Part shown: positions 12,306 through 14,006 of the stretch, one piece after another
How the letters are laid out: each line of letters opens with the position of its first letter
How positions within the stretch are numbered: position 1 is the stretch's first letter
Assembly (NCBI GenBank): GCA_018224505.1
Contig: JAGTVD010000224.1
Span: 1-14,006 of the forward strand
Direction: 5' to 3'
Length of the DNA: 14,006 bases
From: Desulfatitalea sp.
GTDB lineage: Bacteria; Desulfobacterota; Desulfobacteria; Desulfobacterales; Desulfosarcinaceae
Position numbers and translations under genes: made by a program
Notes under the pieces: generated by a model
Databases searched by the model: none
What the model saw: the letters and a program-made list of their open reading frames with translations, nothing else
What the model was told of the DNA's origin: nothing

Positions 12306-13754
12306 CTATCGTTTTTCGGGCGGCTTCTTTTTTCCGATCAGGATCTTTTGAACACTCGTATCCGTCGCCGTCTCTTCCTTCTTCTCTTCTTCAGTGTAAT
12401 ATTCAAGTGAAAAGTAAAGAATGGCGCCCGCAATCAAGGCCAGTGTCGGCCCGGACCAGAAGGGGCTGCCCCAAAGTTTGACATAATTGGCCGTCACCAG
12501 TATGGCACCCATAACGCCGGCAATACCGCGCTGCACATTGTTGGTGCACATGGCAAATGCGATGTACACGCACAAATATCCCTGAATCAGCAGCGTCAGG
12601 CCGAATCCGATATTGCGTGCAGGCAAAATAATCTGGACCAGAGGATGAAAAACCATGGCCAGGCTCATGCCCCAGAAAAGACTTGTCGCGCCACCCCAGT
12701 AAGATGGTTCCTGGTCTGGGGTGGAATGCTTGTAGCGGTTGACCACCAGGGCCTGGCCGCCGGTCCATTGAGGACCGCAAAGGGGCAGATAGGGCATCAA
12801 AAACCCCTGACTGAGGTTACGAATGGATGTAATGACATGGTTCCTCGGCACCTGGAAAACAATTTTTTCATCTTTCCGGTTGGTATCTGCATCTATAATC
12901 AGCGCTTCGAGAACCAGAATATCCCCAAACGCCAGTACATATGCGACCACTGCGAGAGAAAGAGCCGCGGCCCACATACCAAAGGAGGGCATTCCGATAC
13001 TGATGGCGCTGAAACTACTGAACATCTCTCCAAAAGGCAGGGCGATGATAAACTGGTCAAAAACACCCTTGGGCAATGGAATTTCACCGGTAATCAAACC
13101 TACAATATAACCGATGACAAAACCCGGAGCGATCCCGAACCCGGCAACCCATGCGAACCACCCATAACGTGCCCGGTAAGCCAAAGCCCGCACGGAAAAC
13201 AGGACGAAGAAGCTGAAAAAGGCCGACACCAGAAAGGCGACCGGCATCTGTGAAATGAATGGCTGGCCTGGGTCGAAGATGCGCATGAGGGAAGCGAAAC
13301 CGGCACCCAGCAAAATGCCGGCTCGCATGGATATCGGAAATTTGGCGATCACCGTCTTAGCAATTCCCGTTAGCCCCATTACCAGGAAAATAATACCTAC
13401 CAAGACTTGAAGGGCGATCAGCGCCTGTATTCGCTCCGGACCTTCCGCGTAGCCCGTCAGATAAGCTATATAAAGAGGTATGCCGGCCGTTATCCAGCCC
13501 GCAACTGAAGGATCGCCAAAAGAGGTGTGCAGCAGGTAAAGGAAGTTGTTGATAACAACCATTAAAACGGCAATTTCAATGGGGATACCCAGAACACTGG
13601 TCATGGCCGCTGTAATACCCAATGGCACACAGCTTAGAATCGCTCCTTGAATGAAATCCTGGTACTCGATCCGGTAGTGGATAAAGGGAAGCCTCAGTTT
13701 GAGAGCTCCAGCTGAAGAAGGTTGCTCGGCACCGAATTCTCTAGCCAACGCCAT
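12306..13754 (-). CDS. Polytopic membrane permease, NCS2/SLC23-like
   Basis: A 482-residue inner-membrane protein with roughly a dozen hydrophobic segments and a charged C-terminal tail (EEEKKEE to KKKPPEKR). The segment YVLAFGDILVLEALIIDADTNRKDEKI resembles the conserved core helix of nucleobase/ascorbate (NCS2, UraA-like) transporters, and GDPSVAGWITAGIPLYIAYL fits a substrate-site helix pair. The overall match is only partial, so another family of the same fold is possible, and the substrate cannot be named. The ATG at 13754 has GGAG eight bases upstream. It is the first gene of a module ending in an MtaA-like methyltransferase, which suggests import of a compound that is then demethylated. 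Confidence 0.7.
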   Translation of the reverse strand: MALAREFGAEQPSSAGALKLRLPFIHYRIEYQDFIQGAILSCVPLGITAAMTSVLGIPIEIAVLMVVINNFLYLLHTSFGDPSVAGWITAGIPLYIAYLTGYAEGPERIQALIALQVLVGIIFLVMGLTGIAKTVIAKFPISMRAGILLGAGFASLMRIFDPGQPFISQMPVAFLVSAFFSFFVLFSVRALAYRARYGWFAWVAGFGIAPGFVIGYIVGLITGEIPLPKGVFDQFIIALPFGEMFSSFSAISIGMPSFGMWAAALSLAVVAYVLAFGDILVLEALIIDADTNRKDEKIVFQVPRNHVITSIRNLSQGFLMPYLPLCGPQWTGGQALVVNRYKHSTPDQEPSYWGGATSLFWGMSLAMVFHPLVQIILPARNIGFGLTLLIQGYLCVYIAFAMCTNNVQRGIAGVMGAILVTANYVKLWGSPFWSGPTLALIAGAILYFSLEYYTEEEKKEETATDTSVQKILIGKKKPPEKR

Positions 13755-14006
13755 AATGATTTCTCCTTTGTCTGTGGGGTAGTCAGTTGTTGGAGCTTCT
13801 TCTATGCCGTCACTATCAGGATAGCCAAGTACAATTAAAGCCTTGCAGCAACCAAACTTTCCAGCACTTACAAAAATTATCGCAAGATATATCCCATGTT
13901 ACGTATTGGGATTTCTGCGGACTCCTGTCCTGACAAATTACAGATGGGCTCAGGAAAATTTCTACAAATTTCCGTTTATGTGCTGGCAGGATAAACAAAA
14001 TGTGAA
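13755..14006 (-). promoter_or_regulatory. Upstream region of the permease operon
   Basis: No gene is apparent up to the window edge. The region carries an inverted repeat ATCCCA/TGGGAT (13891-13896 with 13907-13912) flanking a TACGTA core, and an AT-rich hairpin formed by GGAAAATTT and AAATTTCC (13953-13961 with 13966-13973, one bulge). Either could be an operator for the permease operon. No convincing -35/-10 pair was found, so the promoter position is open. Confidence 0.3.

Noticed and set aside
13848..13863. Sigma-54 (-24/-12) promoter upstream of the permease
   Set aside because: TGG and TTGC elements are present on the minus strand, but the GG to GC spacing is 11 rather than 10 bases and the CAC is missing.
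13816..13998. 60-residue minus-strand ORF at the right edge
   Set aside because: It has no ribosome site or recognisable domain and lies in an AT-rich region that looks like a promoter.

Overview
The window looks like a piece of an anaerobic, probably sulfate-reducing, Desulfobacterota (deltaproteobacterial) chromosome. This is inference from gene content: a probable UGA-encoded selenocysteine protein, a corrinoid adenosyltransferase, an MtaA/UroD-type methyltransferase, a radical SAM/AIR-synthase-like pair and many small cysteine-rich redox proteins, with mid-range GC. No rRNA, tRNA, CRISPR or insertion sequence was seen.

Region 1 (1-2910, + strand) is a compact redox operon. After the tail of an unidentified gene come a thioredoxin-reductase-like flavoprotein with a CSVC centre, a two-domain thioredoxin-like protein (CPRC and CPKC), a small TPR-like protein, and two adjacent homologous thioredoxin-fold proteins. 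The first of the pair has CLLC. The second has an in-frame UGA exactly where the first cysteine should be, giving U-V-P-C, with a strong ribosome site upstream of the UGA and a small SECIS-like hairpin after it. A rho-independent terminator closes the operon. This is the most interesting part of the window.

Region 2 (2947-7608, - strand) holds a cob(I)alamin adenosyltransferase behind a structured leader and a 26-codon coupled ORF. Upstream of it lies a four-gene operon: radical SAM-GNAT fusion, AIR-synthase-like protein, cysteine-rich Rossmann protein, and a Rieske-fold protein lacking one histidine ligand. The first two genes correspond to the sll0785/sll0786/sll0787 part of the Nit1C (nitrilase cluster 1) neighbourhood. 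No nitrilase is present here, and the Rossmann and Rieske partners look like an electron-transfer extension.

Region 3 (7721-10652, - strand) is an arginase-superfamily hydrolase followed by a methylmalonate-semialdehyde dehydrogenase. It ends in a strong terminator and probably starts from a promoter near 10623-10652. The 392-base gap upstream (10509-10900) contains two sizeable composite inverted repeats and no convincing gene.

Region 4 (10901-14006, - strand) is a transport/methyltransfer module: a polytopic permease with NCS2-like features, a two-helix membrane protein, and an MtaA/MtbA-like zinc methyltransferase. A very stable hairpin sits before the last gene. The adenosyltransferase and the methyltransferase give the window a shared corrinoid theme, although nothing in the sequence proves they work together.
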